64,000 bases of DNA from Cohnella sp. WQ 127256 (GTDB taxonomy: Bacteria; Bacillota; Bacilli; Paenibacillales; Paenibacillaceae), in NCBI RefSeq assembly GCF_024519285.1, contig NZ_JAMZCY010000001.1, positions 186,001 through 250,000 on the forward strand, written 5' to 3'. The notes under the pieces were generated by a model. The model was not told the DNA's origin, searched no databases, and was given only the letters and a program-made list of their open reading frames with translations. This document shows, in pieces, positions 7,734 through 17,132 of this stretch; within the stretch, counting starts at the first letter, position 1, and the number at the start of each line of letters is the position of its first letter. The translations under genes and the position numbers were made by a program.

Positions 7734-9926
7734 ATGGGCATGGAGCTGCTTCTTGAGAAAGCATCTACGTATATGAAAGAGCAAGATTTGCAGAAAATTC
7801 GGGAAGCGTACGAATTCGCTGAAGAGGCACATCGCGGACAAGTTCGTAAATCCGGTGAACCTTATATTTTACATCCTCTAGCTGTAGCTGAAATTATTAT
7901 GGGGATGCAAATGGATGTCGTCACAGTTATGGCGGCATTACTTCATGATGTAGTCGAAGACACGAATGTCACGCTAGACGATTTGCGTAGCCGATTTGGT
8001 GAAACATTAGCGGGCCTAGTCGACGGATTAACCAAGCTGGAGCGGATTCAATTCCAATCCAAGGAGGAGCAGCAGAACGAGAATTATCGGAAAATGTTCG
8101 TGGCTATGGCCAATGATATTCGCGTGATTCTTATTAAACTGGCTGACCGACTGCACAATATGCGCACGCTTAAATTCCAGTCGGAGGAAAGTCAGCGTCG
8201 TATTGCGCATGAAACATTAGAAATTTTCTGCCCGATCGCTCATAGATTAGGGATTAGCTCAATTAAATGGGAGATGGAGGATATTGCACTTCGATTCCTC
8301 AACCCACAGCAATACTATCGCATAGCCCACCTTATGAAGATGAAACGGACTGAGCGGGAGCAGCATATTACCGAACTGATCGATCGCATTCATGAGAAGC
8401 TCGATGAAATGGGCATCCATGGTGATATATCCGGTCGACCTAAACATATTTATAGCGTTTATAAGAAGATGAGCAGCCGCAATAAGCAATTTAACGAGAT
8501 TTATGATTTATTAGCTATTCGTATTCTTGTTGATAACGTGAAGGATTGCTATGCGACGCTCGGGATAATTCATACGCTATGGAAGCCGATGCCGGGTCGC
8601 TTTAAAGATTATATTGCTATGCCTAAGGCGAACATGTATCAATCATTGCATACCACGATAGTGGGCTCGACTGGTGAACCGACGGAAGTTCAGATCCGGA
8701 CATGGGATATGCATCGGACGAGTGAGATCGGGATCGCAGCACACTGGGCATATAAGGACGGAAATTCAGCAGGAGTAGCACCAGGCAGCTTCGGAGACAA
8801 GATGAACTGGTTCCGCGAGATCATAGAGCTACAACAGGAAACTCGTGATGCGGCGGAGTTTATGGAATCGTTGAAAATGGACTTTTTCACCGATCTTGTA
8901 TTTGTGTTTACTCCTAAGGGTGAAGTATTTGAGCTTCCTGCGGGATCAGTCCCGCTTGATTTTGCCTATCGGGTTCATACGGAGGTCGGAAACAGGACGA
9001 TTGGAGCCAAGGTTAATGGTCGAATTGTTCCCCTCGATCATAAGCTTAAGACGGGTGATATTGTCGAGATTCTGACTTCCAAGCATTCTTATGGGCCGAG
9101 CCAAGATTGGCTGAAAATTGCACAATCTTCTCACTCGAGAAGCAAGATTCGCCAATGGTTTAAGAAGGAACAGCGGGAAGAGAGCGTTGATAAAGGTCGT
9201 GAGCTTCTTGAGCGTGAGCTTAAGCGACTTGGTTTAGAGCCATATGAGTGGATGACGGAGGACAAGCTCCAAGAAGTGGCTAAGAAATTTACGTTTAATG
9301 ACATGGAAGATATGATGTCAGCGATTGGCTTCGGGGGAATTACAGCTGCACAAATCTGTACGAAGCTGACGGAGAAGCTGCGCAAGATAGCGGAAGAAGC
9401 ACAGCAAATTCAACTGACGACAGAAGTAAAAGAGATGAAGGCTCCTTCATCATCTGTGGAGAAGAAGCGTCCAACCCATGGGGTTAGCGTCAAAGGTGTA
9501 GATAACTTGCTCGTGCGCTTTGCCCGTTGCTGTAATCCTGTACCCGGGGATGACATTGTCGGCTATATTACGCGAGGACGAGGAGTATCGGTTCACCGGA
9601 GCGATTGTCCGAACATTCCTACGGGTGAAGACGGCGAAGAAGTGGCACGAGTTATAGAAGTCGAGTGGGAATCGGCGGTCGAGTCGAATTATAGCGTTGA
9701 AATTGAGATCCTAGGCCATGATCGCCGAGGGTTATTAAATGAAGTGCTGCAAGCCGTCTCGGAGAGCAAGACGAATATTGCCGCAGTATCCGGTCGGTCC
9801 GATAAGAATAAAATGGCGATTATGCATATGACGATCCTTATACGTAATAAGGACCATCTTCAATCCGTTGTCGATAAAATCAAACGTGTCAAAGATATTT
9901 TTTCCGTGCAACGGATGATGCAATAG
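7734..9926 (+). CDS. relA: Bifunctional (p)ppGpp synthetase/hydrolase Rel
   Basis: A 730-residue long RSH enzyme that makes and degrades (p)ppGpp for the stringent response. The N-terminal HD hydrolase domain is intact (HP at residue 47, HDVVEDT at 71-77). The synthetase domain carries RFKDYIAMPK at about residue 288; this RxKD form marks bifunctional Rel, in contrast to the ExDD form of the synthetase-only RelA of E. coli. TGS (VFTPKGEVFELPAGSVPLDFAY), the zinc-finger region (ARCCNPVPGDD ... SDCPN) and a C-terminal ACT domain follow in the usual order. The ATG at 7734 lies seven bases after AAAGGA. dtd follows after 39 bases and is probably co-transcribed. Confidence 0.96.
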   Translation: MGMELLLEKASTYMKEQDLQKIREAYEFAEEAHRGQVRKSGEPYILHPLAVAEIIMGMQMDVVTVMAALLHDVVEDTNVTLDDLRSRFGETLAGLVDGLTKLERIQFQSKEEQQNENYRKMFVAMANDIRVILIKLADRLHNMRTLKFQSEESQRRIAHETLEIFCPIAHRLGISSIKWEMEDIALRFLNPQQYYRIAHLMKMKRTEREQHITELIDRIHEKLDEMGIHGDISGRPKHIYSVYKKMSSRNKQFNEIYDLLAIRILVDNVKDCYATLGIIHTLWKPMPGRFKDYIAMPKANMYQSLHTTIVGSTGEPTEVQIRTWDMHRTSEIGIAAHWAYKDGNSAGVAPGSFGDKMNWFREIIELQQETRDAAEFMESLKMDFFTDLVFVFTPKGEVFELPAGSVPLDFAYRVHTEVGNRTIGAKVNGRIVPLDHKLKTGDIVEILTSKHSYGPSQDWLKIAQSSHSRSKIRQWFKKEQREESVDKGRELLERELKRLGLEPYEWMTEDKLQEVAKKFTFNDMEDMMSAIGFGGITAAQICTKLTEKLRKIAEEAQQIQLTTEVKEMKAPSSSVEKKRPTHGVSVKGVDNLLVRFARCCNPVPGDDIVGYITRGRGVSVHRSDCPNIPTGEDGEEVARVIEVEWESAVESNYSVEIEILGHDRRGLLNEVLQAVSESKTNIAAVSGRSDKNKMAIMHMTILIRNKDHLQSVVDKIKRVKDIFSVQRMMQ

Positions 9927-9965
9927 CAGTGGGTAGCTAGGATTGTTAGGACGGAGGTTGCAGTA

Positions 9966-10412
9966 ATGAAGGTTGTTTTACAGCGGGTATCTGAAGCTCG
10001 GGTAACCGTGAATGGTACGATTGTAGGTGAGATCGGAAAAGGTTTGGTACTCCTTGTTGGCTTTGGTCACGAGGATGCGGAGCAGGATTTGGTCTGGATG
10101 GCAAACAAGCTTGCAGGATTACGAATATTTGAAGATGATACTGGGAAAATGAACCTGTCAGTGGAAGACGTTAAGGGAGCAATTTTGTCGGTATCCCAAT
10201 TTACTTTGTACGGGGATTGTCGCAACGGCAAAAGACCTAACTTCATGGCAGCAGCGAAACCTGACGTTGCCGAAACCCTGTATGAACAGTTCAACGCCCG
10301 TTTACGTGCACGGGGACTACAAGTGGAAACGGGCACATTCGGTGCGATGATGGATGTCGCTCTCATCAACGACGGGCCTGTTACACTGATCCTTGATAGT
10401 AAGAACGGTTGA
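9966..10412 (+). CDS. dtd: D-aminoacyl-tRNA deacylase
   Basis: A 148-residue homodimeric enzyme that removes D-amino acids (and glycine from tRNA-Ala) mischarged on tRNA. The two active-site signatures are present: SQFTLYGD near residue 77 and the Gly-cisPro motif NDGPVT near residue 136. The length is standard. It lies directly downstream of rel, as in B. subtilis. The ATG at 9966 follows GGACGGAGG. Confidence 0.95.
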   Translation: MKVVLQRVSEARVTVNGTIVGEIGKGLVLLVGFGHEDAEQDLVWMANKLAGLRIFEDDTGKMNLSVEDVKGAILSVSQFTLYGDCRNGKRPNFMAAAKPDVAETLYEQFNARLRARGLQVETGTFGAMMDVALINDGPVTLILDSKNG

Positions 10413-10475
10413 AATAAGCGCGAAGCGGTAACACTACATGTCAAACCCTTTCTTGGTTAAGCTAGGAGTGACGAC

Positions 10476-10658
10476 ATGAGGCAATCGCGCAAGGAAGCGA
10501 ATATGGAATGGATGATGCGGGAAGGATTAATTCCGGAACGTAGGGAGGCGATGGTGGTGTCGAGCCAAATTCGCGAGGAGTTCGCGAGCGATATGGGTTC
10601 GAATTCACCTGCTGGCGCCGCCCACGGAAGGCGTCATCCTCCAGGTGGACGAGGGTGA
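10476..10658 (+). CDS. Hypothetical 60-residue protein
   Basis: A short frame with a good TAGGAGTG site eight bases ahead of its ATG. The N-terminal 40 residues are charged and look helical (MEWMMREGLIPERREAM, IREEFASDM); the last 18 are low-complexity Gly/Pro/Arg/His (GRRHPPGGRG). I do not recognise the family. It could be a genuine small protein co-transcribed with rel-dtd, or a decayed gene whose C-terminus is spurious; in B. subtilis this slot holds the amidase gene yrvJ, which is absent here. Confidence 0.4.
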   Translation: MRQSRKEANMEWMMREGLIPERREAMVVSSQIREEFASDMGSNSPAGAAHGRRHPPGGRG

Positions 10659-10674
10659 GGATTGGGCTCTAACT

Positions 10675-10724
10675 AATGAGGCTGACGCGGTAGGTCTATT
10701 CAGACTTTCCTCGTGAGCCTCATT
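10675..10724 (+). terminator. Weak terminator-like hairpin after the small ORF
   Basis: AATGAGGCT pairs with AGCCTCATT across about 32 bases. No U-run follows, so this may be an incomplete terminator or another RNA structure. Confidence 0.35.
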
Positions 10725-10869
10725 GAATAATTAGCTAGACCAACCGTGAAGGTGTGGATTTAAGAATCCGCTTACTTTTTTGTAACGAAACTGTAATCTG
10801 TTATTCACACCCTCTTAAAGTAAATAGACTAATCTATAGACGACCCCCTTTTCAATATAATAATTTATG

Positions 10870-10904
10870 AACCTGCCAATACGTTGGCAGGTTATTTTCT
10901 TTCT
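10870..10904 (+). terminator. Intrinsic terminator upstream of the hisS leader
   Basis: A perfect ten-pair stem (AACCTGCCAA with TTGGCAGGTT) and a TACG tetraloop are followed by ATTTTCTTTC. It insulates the hisS promoter from rel-dtd transcription. Confidence 0.8.
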
Positions 10905-10944
10905 ACAATTGGCAAGAAATATACTTTTGATCGAAAGTGACAAC

Positions 10945-10973
10945 TTGACATGCTCACGGCAACATACTACAAT
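10945..10973 (+). promoter_or_regulatory. Strong sigma-A promoter of hisS-aspS
   Basis: A consensus TTGACA (10945-10950), a 17-base spacer and TACAAT (10968-10973). Transcription should begin near 10980, just ahead of the T-box leader. Confidence 0.85.
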
Positions 10974-10979
10974 TAGTAA

Positions 10980-11291
10980 CAATTGCATTTTGCCTTTGAT
11001 TCTATGATGGGAAACAGTACTCTGACCCCACGCCCCCAGAGAGGAAAGCCTTTAGGCTGTAAGCTTTCCGGCGATGATTAGACGAAAGACATCCTTGAGA
11101 ACCCGATGTGAACGACATGACCCGACATTTCGGAAGTGTTCGATAGCATTATGGCGTAGCCGGGCGTTAACCGGATGAAGCGCAAGCTGAAGTTAGCTTG
11201 AATGTCGGGTGGCACCGCGGGAGCATATCAAATACGCTCTCGTCCCTGACGATCTTAGGATCGTTGTGGGACGAGAGCTTTTTTATTTTTG
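10980..11291 (+). promoter_or_regulatory. T-box leader controlling hisS-aspS
   Basis: The leader holds the T-box core GGGTGGCACCGCGG at 11207-11220, which pairs with the 3' end of uncharged tRNA in the antiterminator. A strong competing terminator spans 11236-11291: an outer stem GCTCTCGTCCC with GGGACGAGAGC, an inner ACGATC with GATCGT, then TTTTTTATTTTT. The stem I region shows AGTA at 11016, CAGAGAG at 11057-11063 before an apical stem GGAAAGC/GCTTTCC, and GTTAACCGGATGAAG typical of these leaders. The most plausible specifier is GAC (Asp) at 11114-11116 in GAAC-GAC-A; a His CAT overlaps it at 11116-11118. I could not confirm the specifier-loop fold. Confidence 0.92.
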
Positions 11292-11310
11292 AAAAAAGGA
11301 GTGAATCTTT

Positions 11311-12588
11311 ATGAATTTTCAAAAACCGCCTGGAACACAGGACATTTTACCTGGAAACTCAGAGCTATGGCAATTCGTTGAAAATACTGCTCGTGATATT
11401 TGTCGACGTTATCGCTTTAGTGAAATTCGTACGCCAATATTCGAGGGAACAGAGCTGTTCAAGCGTGGAGTTGGCGAAACAACAGATATCGTAGAAAAAG
11501 AGATGTATACGTTCGAGGACCGCGGTAAGCGCAGTATGACACTTCGGCCGGAGGGTACTGCCGGAGTCGTCCGCTCCTATGTGGAGAATAAGCTTTATGG
11601 TGAGCCTGATCTTACCAAGCTGTACTATATTGGACCCATGTTCCGATACGAGCGGGCACAAGCGGGAAGGTTCCGCCAATTCCATCAGTTCGGAATTGAA
11701 GCCTTAGGGTCGTCTGATCCGGCTCTGGACGCCGAGGTTATTGCTTTAGGTTACATGTTCTATGCTGAACTAGGCCTTAAAGGGGTAACTGTGGATCTTA
11801 ATTCCGTCGGAACGCCTGCAGTTAGAGCCGCTTTTAGAGAAAAGCTATTAGCCTTTTTGTTACCGATCAAAGAGGATTTGTGCAAGGATTGTCAAGCGAG
11901 AATGGATCGTAATCCGCTGCGTGTGCTCGACTGTAAAGTCGATCAAGATAAATTTACGAATGCTCCTTCGATCGTGGACAGTCTGGATGAGGAGTGTGAA
12001 ACTCATTTCGCAAGGGTACGTGAGTGCCTTGATGAAATGGGAATTCCCTACAATCTGAATTCAAGGCTTGTCCGTGGATTGGATTATTACACACACACGG
12101 CATTCGAATACAAGGCTCAAGGTATTGGCGCAATCGATACGATTGGCGGTGGCGGGAGATATAATGGACTCGTTGCTGAAGTTGGTGGAGACGACAAACC
12201 GGGAGTTGGGCTTGGACTCGGTTTGGAGCGAACACTACTCCTGCTAGAAAGCCAAGGCATTAAACCTGATTTGGGTAACAACGCTGATGTATACGTCGTC
12301 GCACTTGGCGATCGTGCGGAGAAGGCTTTGCCTCAATTACTACAGCAGCTTCGTACGGCTGGTATTGCTGCGGAACGCGATTATCAAGGACGTAAGACAA
12401 AAGCTCAATTCAAAGCAGCTGAGCGCAGTGGTGCACGTTTTGCGGCAGTTCTCGGCGATGATGAATTAGATCGCGGAGAGATTTCGCTTAGACCCGTTAC
12501 GGGTGGCGAACAGCAAGTCGTGAAGCTAGTGGATCTAGCACAAACGATTCAATCACTCACATCCATAGACGTAAAGGGGAACAACTAA
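11311..12588 (+). CDS. hisS: Histidyl-tRNA synthetase
   Basis: A 425-residue class II synthetase that charges tRNA-His. Visible are the N-terminal [10 protein letters not shown], the Arg/Glu-rich motif 2 ([20 protein letters not shown]), the histidine-binding signature [14 protein letters not shown], the GGGGRYNGL loop, motif 3 ([11 protein letters not shown]) and a C-terminal anticodon-binding domain. The ATG follows AAAAAAGGAGTG. It is the first gene behind the T-box and is separated from aspS by two bases, so the two are one operon as in B. subtilis. Confidence 0.97.
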   Translation: MNFQKPPGTQDILPGNSELWQFVENTARDICRRYRFSEIRTPIFEGTELFKRGVGETTDIVEKEMYTFEDRGKRSMTLRPEGTAGVVRSYVENKLYGEPDLTKLYYIGPMFRYERAQAGRFRQFHQFGIEALGSSDPALDAEVIALGYMFYAELGLKGVTVDLNSVGTPAVRAAFREKLLAFLLPIKEDLCKDCQARMDRNPLRVLDCKVDQDKFTNAPSIVDSLDEECETHFARVRECLDEMGIPYNLNSRLVRGLDYYTHTAFEYKAQGIGAIDTIGGGGRYNGLVAEVGGDDKPGVGLGLGLERTLLLLESQGIKPDLGNNADVYVVALGDRAEKALPQLLQQLRTAGIAAERDYQGRKTKAQFKAAERSGARFAAVLGDDELDRGEISLRPVTGGEQQVVKLVDLAQTIQSLTSIDVKGNN

Positions 12589-12590
12589 TC

Positions 12591-14435
12591 ATGATGCTTA
12601 AAAATATTGATTGCGGTAAATTGTCCAAGGAGAACGTAGGTCAGACGGTTATTTTGAACGGCTGGGTGCAAGGCTGGCGCGACTTCGGAGGCATTCTCTT
12701 CATTGACCTTCGTGACCGTTCAGGGATTGTACAGATCGTTTTTAATCCAGATTTTTCAGGTCAAGCGTTGGATCTAGGAAGCCGCGCTCGTAATGAATAC
12801 GTATTAGCTGTGAAAGGGAAAATCGTAGAGCGTGATGCAGCTACGTTCAACCCAAACCTAGCAACAGGTGAGATCGAAGTTCAAGTTGAAGAAGTAGAGA
12901 TCATCAATGCAGCAAAAACGCCTCCTTTCCCAATCGAAGATGGCGTAGAAGTGGATGAATCACTTCGCCTGAAATATCGTTATTTGGACCTTCGCCGTCC
13001 TGAAATGCAAAGAACACTTTTGCTTCGTTCCAAAGCGACTAAAATTTTCCGCGATTTCTTGGATGACAATGGCTTTATCGATGTAGAGACACCGATTCTA
13101 ACGAAGAGCACACCGGAAGGCGCACGTGACTACCTGGTGCCGAGCCGGGTTCATCCAGGCGAGTTTTTCGCATTGCCGCAATCCCCACAATTGTTCAAGC
13201 AATTGTTGATGGTTGGCGGAATCGAACGCTATTATCAAGTGGCTCGTTGCTTCCGCGATGAAGACCTTCGTGCTGACCGTCAACCTGAATTTACGCAAAT
13301 CGATATCGAGACTTCTTTCCTCTCCCAAGATCAGCTGCTTGGTATGATGGAGCAATTGATGGCTCGTCTATTCCGTGAAACGATTGGCGTAGAAATTCCG
13401 ACACCATTCCAACGCTTGACTTACCATGATGCGATCCATAAATACGGCTCCGATAAGCCGGACCTACGTTTCGGTCTGGAAATCGAAGACGTTACAGATA
13501 TTGTAAAAACGAGTGAAGTGAAGGTGTTCGCATCTGTTGCTGCATCCGGTGGTGTTGTTAAAGCATTGAATGCTAAGGGCTGTGCAAGCTGGAGCCGTAA
13601 AGAGCTAGATGATCTTCAACCATTCGCGGCACGTTATGGCGGTAAAGGTATCGCTTGGATTACGGTAAAAGACGGCGAGTGGAAGGGACCGATCGTTAAA
13701 TTCTTCAAGCCTGAAGAAATTGCAGCATTAACGGAGCGTTTGAACGTTGAAGATGGCGACTTACTGACCTTCTCCGCTGATAAGTTGAAAACAGCTGCGG
13801 ATATTATGGGTAACTTGCGTCAAAAGGTAGGACGCGATCTTGGTCTCATCGACAACAAGGCTTACAAATTCTTATGGGTTGTTGACTTCCCATTACTCGG
13901 TTGGGACGAAGAAGGCAAGCGCTTTGTTGCGGAACACCATCCCTTCACCCGCCCAGCAGATGAGGATCTACCATTGTTCGAAACAGATCCAGGTGCTATT
14001 CGTGCGCAAGCCTATGATATCGTGCTTAACGGTTATGAAGTTGGTGGTGGGTCCATGCGTATCTATCGCCGCGAAGTTCAAGAACAAATGTTCAAAGCAC
14101 TTGGGTTCTCTGCTGAAGAAGCACAAGAAAAGTTTGGTTTCTTCCTCGACGCGTTCGAATATGGCACGCCTCCGCATGGAGGAATCGCTTTCGGATTGGA
14201 TCGCCTGATCATGTTGCTGACAGGTCGCACGAACTTGCGCGAAACGATCGCATTCCCGAAAACAGCAAGCGCTACGGATTTGTTGTGCGACGCTCCATCT
14301 GCGGTTACAGAACGTCAATTAGACGACCTTCACGTTCGTCTGTCGGCTAAAGCCATTGCTGCACAAACAAAAGCTACGGCAACTTCGGAGCAATCGGAAG
14401 AAGCGGGCGATTCTGACGATCAAAGCCAAGGCTAA
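12591..14435 (+). CDS. aspS: Aspartyl-tRNA synthetase
   Basis: A 614-residue class IIb synthetase of the bacterial type. An N-terminal OB-fold anticodon domain ([22 protein letters not shown]), motif 2 ([19 protein letters not shown]), an inserted GAD-type domain in the middle, and motif 3 ([14 protein letters not shown]) are visible. The C-terminus carries an extra acidic, Ser/Gln-rich tail of about 25 residues that is not needed for catalysis. It is translated from ATG 12591 or 12594 behind AAAGGGGA and is co-regulated with hisS by the T-box. The asymmetric bacterial insertion domain rules out an archaeal-type enzyme. Confidence 0.97.
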   Translation: MMLKNIDCGKLSKENVGQTVILNGWVQGWRDFGGILFIDLRDRSGIVQIVFNPDFSGQALDLGSRARNEYVLAVKGKIVERDAATFNPNLATGEIEVQVEEVEIINAAKTPPFPIEDGVEVDESLRLKYRYLDLRRPEMQRTLLLRSKATKIFRDFLDDNGFIDVETPILTKSTPEGARDYLVPSRVHPGEFFALPQSPQLFKQLLMVGGIERYYQVARCFRDEDLRADRQPEFTQIDIETSFLSQDQLLGMMEQLMARLFRETIGVEIPTPFQRLTYHDAIHKYGSDKPDLRFGLEIEDVTDIVKTSEVKVFASVAASGGVVKALNAKGCASWSRKELDDLQPFAARYGGKGIAWITVKDGEWKGPIVKFFKPEEIAALTERLNVEDGDLLTFSADKLKTAADIMGNLRQKVGRDLGLIDNKAYKFLWVVDFPLLGWDEEGKRFVAEHHPFTRPADEDLPLFETDPGAIRAQAYDIVLNGYEVGGGSMRIYRREVQEQMFKALGFSAEEAQEKFGFFLDAFEYGTPPHGGIAFGLDRLIMLLTGRTNLRETIAFPKTASATDLLCDAPSAVTERQLDDLHVRLSAKAIAAQTKATATSEQSEEAGDSDDQSQG

Positions 14436-14456
14436 TTAAAAAGGAGAGAAGCACCG

Positions 14457-15215
14457 ATGTTGCATCAGTTCTCCAGAACGGAATTAGCCATCGGGCCAGA
14501 GGGGCTGGAGCTGCTTAAGGGCAGCACAGTCGCTGTGCTTGGTATTGGCGGAGTCGGCGGGATTGCGGCTGAAGCGATCGCTCGCTCGGGTGTCGGGCGG
14601 ATTATCTTGATCGACAAGGATGTTGTCGATATTACGAACATTAACCGTCAAATCCATGCGTTAACGACAACTGTCGGCCAACCTAAAGCAGATTTGATGA
14701 AGGATCGCATTAAGCTCATTAATCCAGAGTGTGATGTGATTGCGTTAAGGATGTTCTACACCGAGGAAACGTATGAAGAGCTATTCAAGTACCCCCTTGA
14801 TTATGTTATAGATGCTTCGGATACGATCGGGTATAAGATTCATCTCATTAAGCAATGCTTGGAGCGCAAGATTCCGATTATTTCTAGTATGGGCGCGGCT
14901 AATAAGACTGATCCAACACGCTTTCAAGTTGCGGATATTTCGAAAACAACCGTAGATCCAATGGCTAGAGTTATTCGTAAGAAGCTGCGCAGTGAAGGGA
15001 TCAAGAAGGGTGTTCAGGTCGTATTCTCCACGGAGCTTCCTATTAAACCGAGAGAAGATGTGACACAGCGGATTGTACCGGATACTGCTCCTGAAATTCG
15101 TAAAGCACAGCAACCCCCTTCTAGCAATGCGTTTGTCCCTCCGGTAGCAGGCTTGATCATGGTTAGTGTCGTGTTCAAAGATCTACTTGCCAAAGTGGAT
15201 AAGCCATATGTATAA
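14457..15215 (+). CDS. tcdA: tRNA threonylcarbamoyladenosine dehydratase
   Basis: A 252-residue E1-like (ThiF/HesA superfamily) protein. It has the ATP-binding GIGGVGGIAAEAIARSGVG loop near residue 30, DKDVVDITNINRQ, and DASDTIGYK. TcdA (YrvM in B. subtilis, CsdL in E. coli) cyclises t6A37 to ct6A in ANN-decoding tRNAs. Position directly after aspS matches yrvM. The ATG lies nine bases after AAAGGAGAG, and the gap to aspS is 21 bases, so it probably belongs to the hisS operon. A catalytic Cys typical of E1 enzymes is not evident, as expected for this subfamily. Confidence 0.9.
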   Translation: MLHQFSRTELAIGPEGLELLKGSTVAVLGIGGVGGIAAEAIARSGVGRIILIDKDVVDITNINRQIHALTTTVGQPKADLMKDRIKLINPECDVIALRMFYTEETYEELFKYPLDYVIDASDTIGYKIHLIKQCLERKIPIISSMGAANKTDPTRFQVADISKTTVDPMARVIRKKLRSEGIKKGVQVVFSTELPIKPREDVTQRIVPDTAPEIRKAQQPPSSNAFVPPVAGLIMVSVVFKDLLAKVDKPYV

Positions 15216-15236
15216 GAAATAATGGTTATATAAAAT

Positions 15237-15279
15237 AGGCTATTCCAGGGAGTGTATCCCTGGAATAGCCTTATTTTGT
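15237..15279. terminator. Bidirectional terminator between tcdA and the coat genes
   Basis: A 15-base stem (AGGCTATTCCAGGGA with TCCCTGGAATAGCCT) and five-base loop are followed by TATTTTGTT, with A-runs on the other side. It serves the converging tcdA and the minus-strand coat operon. Confidence 0.85.
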
Positions 15280-15296
15280 TATACGATATCTATCGA

Positions 15297-15953
15297 CTAA
15301 GGTCGATGAATCGTTTTAACATGATCGAGATGGATAAAGGTACTGGCGCCGTCCGCAGTGACCAATTCAAGAAGATTATTTTGTACAGATTTGAGAAGGC
15401 CTATTTTCTCCGGATGTTCTCCCAAATCTAAGATAACGAACTCATTCTGGAATTTTCTTAATTGTTGGTCAAAGGTTCGGGCAAGTGAAGCGGTTGTCGG
15501 ATGGACTGGGAACTTTTCTTGTTCGAGTGCATATGGCGTTGTATGGGGGTCATAGGGTACAAGTATTTTTAGGTGTCTCATCGACACATATAACGATCTG
15601 AACATAGGAGAGTAGAAGACGAAAAAATCATTCATGATGCTTGTAACATATCCATGAACCGTCTGACTACCTGCAATATAAAGCTCAGAAAACATTCCCT
15701 TGGCGTTAAGCAGTACTTTTCGATAGGACAAATCCATAGCGGGATCAAGTGGCGGTTCGGATGGCACACCGAAATTAGATTCGAGTACAGGGCAGCGAGT
15801 TAATTGCTGGATATGAACGAGAGGGACGTAGAGGAATTGGGTGCCATTGTGCAAAACTAGAATATCGGTGCCCAGATCAATGAGCCTACCTTTAACAGGA
15901 AGCCGGGTGCCCGATACGGTTAGAGATACGGATTGGTTCAAATAAGTTTCCAT
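15297..15953 (-). CDS. Putative spore-coat protein with three LSm-like repeats
   Basis: A 218-residue protein with no signal peptide or membrane helix. I read three related beta-rich segments: about residues 8-52 (LPVKGRLIDLGTDILVLHNG ... VPLVHIQQL), about 95-132 (VHGYVTSIMNDFFVFYSP ... VSMRHLKIL) and about 178-215 (EKIGLLKSVQNNLLELVTAD ... IHLDHVKTI). Each has a turn-Gly, a hydrophobic strand pair and a final [HL]-x-HhK-x-I ending, the pattern of the CotB/DUF2642-type domain. It lies 56 bases downstream of the CotB-like gene on the same strand, so both are probably one operon expressed during sporulation. A full AAGGAGGTG site lies 14 bases before the ATG, a rather long spacing. The coat role is inference from neighbours and domain resemblance. 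Confidence 0.6.
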   Translation of the reverse strand: METYLNQSVSLTVSGTRLPVKGRLIDLGTDILVLHNGTQFLYVPLVHIQQLTRCPVLESNFGVPSEPPLDPAMDLSYRKVLLNAKGMFSELYIAGSQTVHGYVTSIMNDFFVFYSPMFRSLYVSMRHLKILVPYDPHTTPYALEQEKFPVHPTTASLARTFDQQLRKFQNEFVILDLGEHPEKIGLLKSVQNNLLELVTADGASTFIHLDHVKTIHRP

Positions 15954-16009
15954 GGGTTCAGCGGAAGCACCTCCTTTGCAACTACACTACAATCGGGGCT
16001 TGAGTTTGG

Positions 16010-16777
16010 TTAACCGCGGCCATTTCCTTTGTTACGGCTTTCCCCTTGACGACCACTATTGCTCCGATTTCTGTTGCCGGATTTGTTGCCCCCAGATTTG
16101 TTACCACCTGATCTGTTGCTGCCAGATTTTTTGGTGGAGTTGTTGCCACCCGACTTGTTATTGACGTTGCCGGATTTGTTATTTCCAGATTTGTTGTTGT
16201 TTTTATTTTCGTTTTTGTTTTCGTTTTTGTTGTTATTATTTTTGTTGTTATTGTTGTTTTGATTTTTTTGGGAGGTACTTACGTTTTTAATGTGGAAGGT
16301 CGGAATTCTTACAAGTTCACGGTCAACAATCAGTAATACGTTATCTCTGGATATTTCAGCAAGGAAGCCGTCGAGCTTTTCATGTCCTCCGCGATTGATT
16401 TGAATGTGTCTATGTTTCAAATGTGTCAGTAGGGATTGGAAGTTAGGTGCGCTAATAAAGCTTCTATGACGGGACCCTCCTGAGCGAGCACCACTTCGAT
16501 TGCCACCGGAATTGCCACCACTTTTCCCTCCACCGGTGGAGCCCTCTGTAATGCTTTTTACGTGAGCTCCATTAACATAGACAACAACATTGTCAGACCG
16601 GATAACGAGATAATCGCCAGGGATAGCGATAAGCGCACCTTCTACGCTATCGTGACCTCCACGATTGATACGAACCTCTTGACCAATAAGGTGATTGGCT
16701 TGCATGGCATAATTGTGTTGGCGACTTTGAGTCTCCTGTTGCTGTACGGTTTGAACCGGCTGGTGAAAACTAAACAT
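16010..16777 (-). CDS. cotB: CotB-like spore coat protein
   Basis: A 255-residue protein. Two copies of the CotB-type domain are visible: IRINRGGHDSVEG-like (EVRINRGGHDSVEGALIAI ... NGAHVKSITE) and HIQINRGGHEKLDGFLAEI ... IPTFHIKNVS. These match the RGGPES..G and FHIKSIS signatures of B. subtilis CotB. A Gly/Ser/Arg linker joins them, and the last 85 residues are a low-complexity Asn/Lys/Ser/Gly tail, comparable to the Ser/Lys-rich C-terminus of CotB that is phosphorylated by CotH. Start: ATG at 16777, nine bases after AAGGAG; an upstream in-frame ATG at 16816 lacks a site. The gene is divergent from the CotG-like gene and cotH, as in B. subtilis. Confidence 0.75.
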   Translation of the reverse strand: MFSFHQPVQTVQQQETQSRQHNYAMQANHLIGQEVRINRGGHDSVEGALIAIPGDYLVIRSDNVVVYVNGAHVKSITEGSTGGGKSGGNSGGNRSGARSGGSRHRSFISAPNFQSLLTHLKHRHIQINRGGHEKLDGFLAEISRDNVLLIVDRELVRIPTFHIKNVSTSQKNQNNNNNKNNNNKNENKNENKNNNKSGNNKSGNVNNKSGGNNSTKKSGSNRSGGNKSGGNKSGNRNRSNSGRQGESRNKGNGRG

Positions 16778-17132
16778 TGGTTCATTCTCCTTCCATAATA
16801 GGGAAATGGATTTCATGTTGATAGAATCGCTAAACTAACTTCTCACATCGTGAATGAGGGGACAGCTGCCTTCAAGCATAGATACTCAATTGTTATCCTT
16901 ATACTTTGTCCCTCCTTTGCACTTGTGGGGGAAGTGAGTTTGTAATCTATATCTATGTGTACCCTTGATAAAGAGATACGGTTGGTTGTCCTAGCCCCTT
17001 GTAAATTCCACGTTTAATAGGAGTGAAATGCCCTATTTACTTCATTTTCAGCTCGTATTCTGCGCTTGTCTCTGTCACTATCAAACAATTCTACATAGAG
17101 TGAATGATCTTCAAATGGGAGGTGTAGCTTCA
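16778..17132. other. Divergent intergenic region of the coat genes
   Basis: 355 bases between the CotB-like and CotG-like genes. No further gene is convincing. A possible sigma-K promoter for the plus-strand gene is AC at 17077-17078, a 15-base spacer, and CATAGAGTG at 17094-17102 (one mismatch to CATAnnnTA), which would start RNA just before the GGGAGGTG site at 17117-17124. No equally good match was found for the minus strand. Confidence 0.3.

Noticed and set aside
16059..16262. Leu/Pro-rich plus-strand frame opposite the CotB-like tail
   Set aside because: It is the reverse complement of Asn/Lys/Ser codons in the low-complexity tail, without a ribosome-binding site.
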